From Gammaproteobacteria bacterium (GTDB lineage: Bacteria; Pseudomonadota; Gammaproteobacteria; S012-40): a DNA stretch of 64,000 nucleotides. A program made the position numbers and the translations under genes. Location of the stretch: contig JAOUMY010000008.1 of assembly GCA_029881255.1 (NCBI GenBank), positions 124,001 through 188,000 on the forward strand, read 5' to 3'. Below are positions 63,668-64,000 of the stretch, piece by piece (position 1 is the stretch's first letter; every line of letters begins with the position of its first letter). The notes beneath the pieces are model-generated. The model saw nothing but the letters and a program-made list of their open reading frames with translations. It ran no database searches and had not been told where the DNA came from.

Positions 63668-64000
63668 CTATGGAATGCGTAGCGTCTGACCCGGTTGAAT
63701 TTGACTATTAGACAATTGATTGTGATTCATGAGCTGTGACACGGCGACGGAATAACGACCGGCTATGCCGGACAGTGTTTCTCCCCGACGAATCAAGTGC
63801 TCCCGGTCTGCCTGAGCAAACGAGGTGTTTGGCAAAGGATTTTGACGAAAAAAGTTCTCCACGCCCTTCAATATCCCGCTCGCCATCTCGCTTTGAAAGT
63901 CTTCAGAACGTAAACGGTGTTCTTCCTTCGGGTTAGAAATAAACGCTGTTTCGATCAATACCGAGGGAATATCCGGCGACTTCAAGACCACGAAACGTGC
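63668..64000 (-). CDS. N-acetylmuramoyl-L-alanine amidase, C-terminal part with LysM (AmiB/AmiC type), cut by window edge
   Basis: The frame is open to the right edge, so only the last 110 residues are visible. SVLIETAFISNPKEEHRL is the end of an Amidase_3 domain and contains its catalytic/zinc-adjacent Glu. Then a short linker leads to one LysM domain (HLIRRGETLSGIAGRYSVAV, QLMNHNQLSNSQIQPGQTLR). It cleaves the amide between MurNAc and the stem peptide in the periplasm, usually at division sites. In enterobacteria such a gene is directly before mutL; here two genes separate them. Confidence 0.93.
   Translation of the reverse strand, partial: ARFVVLKSPDIPSVLIETAFISNPKEEHRLRSEDFQSEMASGILKGVENFFRQNPLPNTSFAQADREHLIRRGETLSGIAGRYSVAVSQLMNHNQLSNSQIQPGQTLRIP

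Overview
The window reads as a chromosomal segment of a free-living Gammaproteobacterium of moderate GC content. This rests on a pgaABCD operon, SlyX, cysS, folD, a MutL-amidase neighbourhood, a His/Arg/Pro tRNA cluster with encoded CCA ends, and an ncgABC-nirK cluster like that of ammonia oxidisers. I cannot place it to order or genus from sequence alone. I see no phage, insertion sequence, CRISPR array or rRNA.

Layout. 1-9360 (+): a cut-off TPR protein, a TolB-like beta-propeller protein, a second TPR protein and a complete Opp/Dpp peptide ABC importer, with a strong terminator hairpin between the binding protein and the permeases. 9450-16942: a GNAT acetyltransferase; a minus-strand operon of a DMT (EamA) permease, an NMT1/SsuA-type binding protein and an SsuB/TauB-type ATPase with no ABC permease; a methyltransferase-fold protein with a signal peptide; DUF2797; SlyX; bactofilin plus a methyltransferase-like gene; and a short-chain dehydrogenase. 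16976-22065 (-): a CHAT-TPR protein followed by a small TpsA exoprotein and its TpsB transporter. 22246-27364 (-): a small acidic protein, a Ca2+-type P-ATPase, a ChaA-like Ca2+/H+ antiporter and an outer-membrane-like barrel. 27753-36494 (+): a giant secreted protein of about 2,900 residues with 14 FG-GAP repeats, 12 cadherin-like repeats of exactly 288 bp each, TSP3-like calcium loops and a C-terminal sorting tail. 36922-39232: a YdeI/DUF1801-like protein and a lipoprotein with a zincin motif.

39458-44573 is a nitrogen-oxide island: a divergent LysR regulator, a two-domain multicopper oxidase, a diheme and a monoheme cytochrome c, copper nitrite reductase NirK, and an HPP membrane protein that may carry nitrite. 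An NsrR-like operator sits upstream of the oxidase. 44815-45165 is a tRNA operon with a classic stringent-type promoter. 45266-49261 holds folD, a retropepsin-like protease, a CBS protein and a Met-rich outer-membrane protein behind an FNR-like box. 49432-55602 is pgaABCD for poly-N-acetylglucosamine biofilm matrix. 55662-64000 (-) holds a lipoprotein, cysS, mutL with an endonuclease motif, a membrane coiled-coil protein, a hybrid histidine-kinase-like protein whose phospho-accepting His is Asn, and the end of a LysM amidase.

A common theme is cell-surface, biofilm and calcium-dependent adhesion (giant protein, TPS pair, Pga, bactofilin, Ca2+ pumps) together with respiratory handling of nitrite and NO. 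The least explained units are the CHAT-TpsA-TpsB module, the permease-less DMT/ABC operon, the TPR/propeller leader of the opp operon and the degenerate hybrid kinase.
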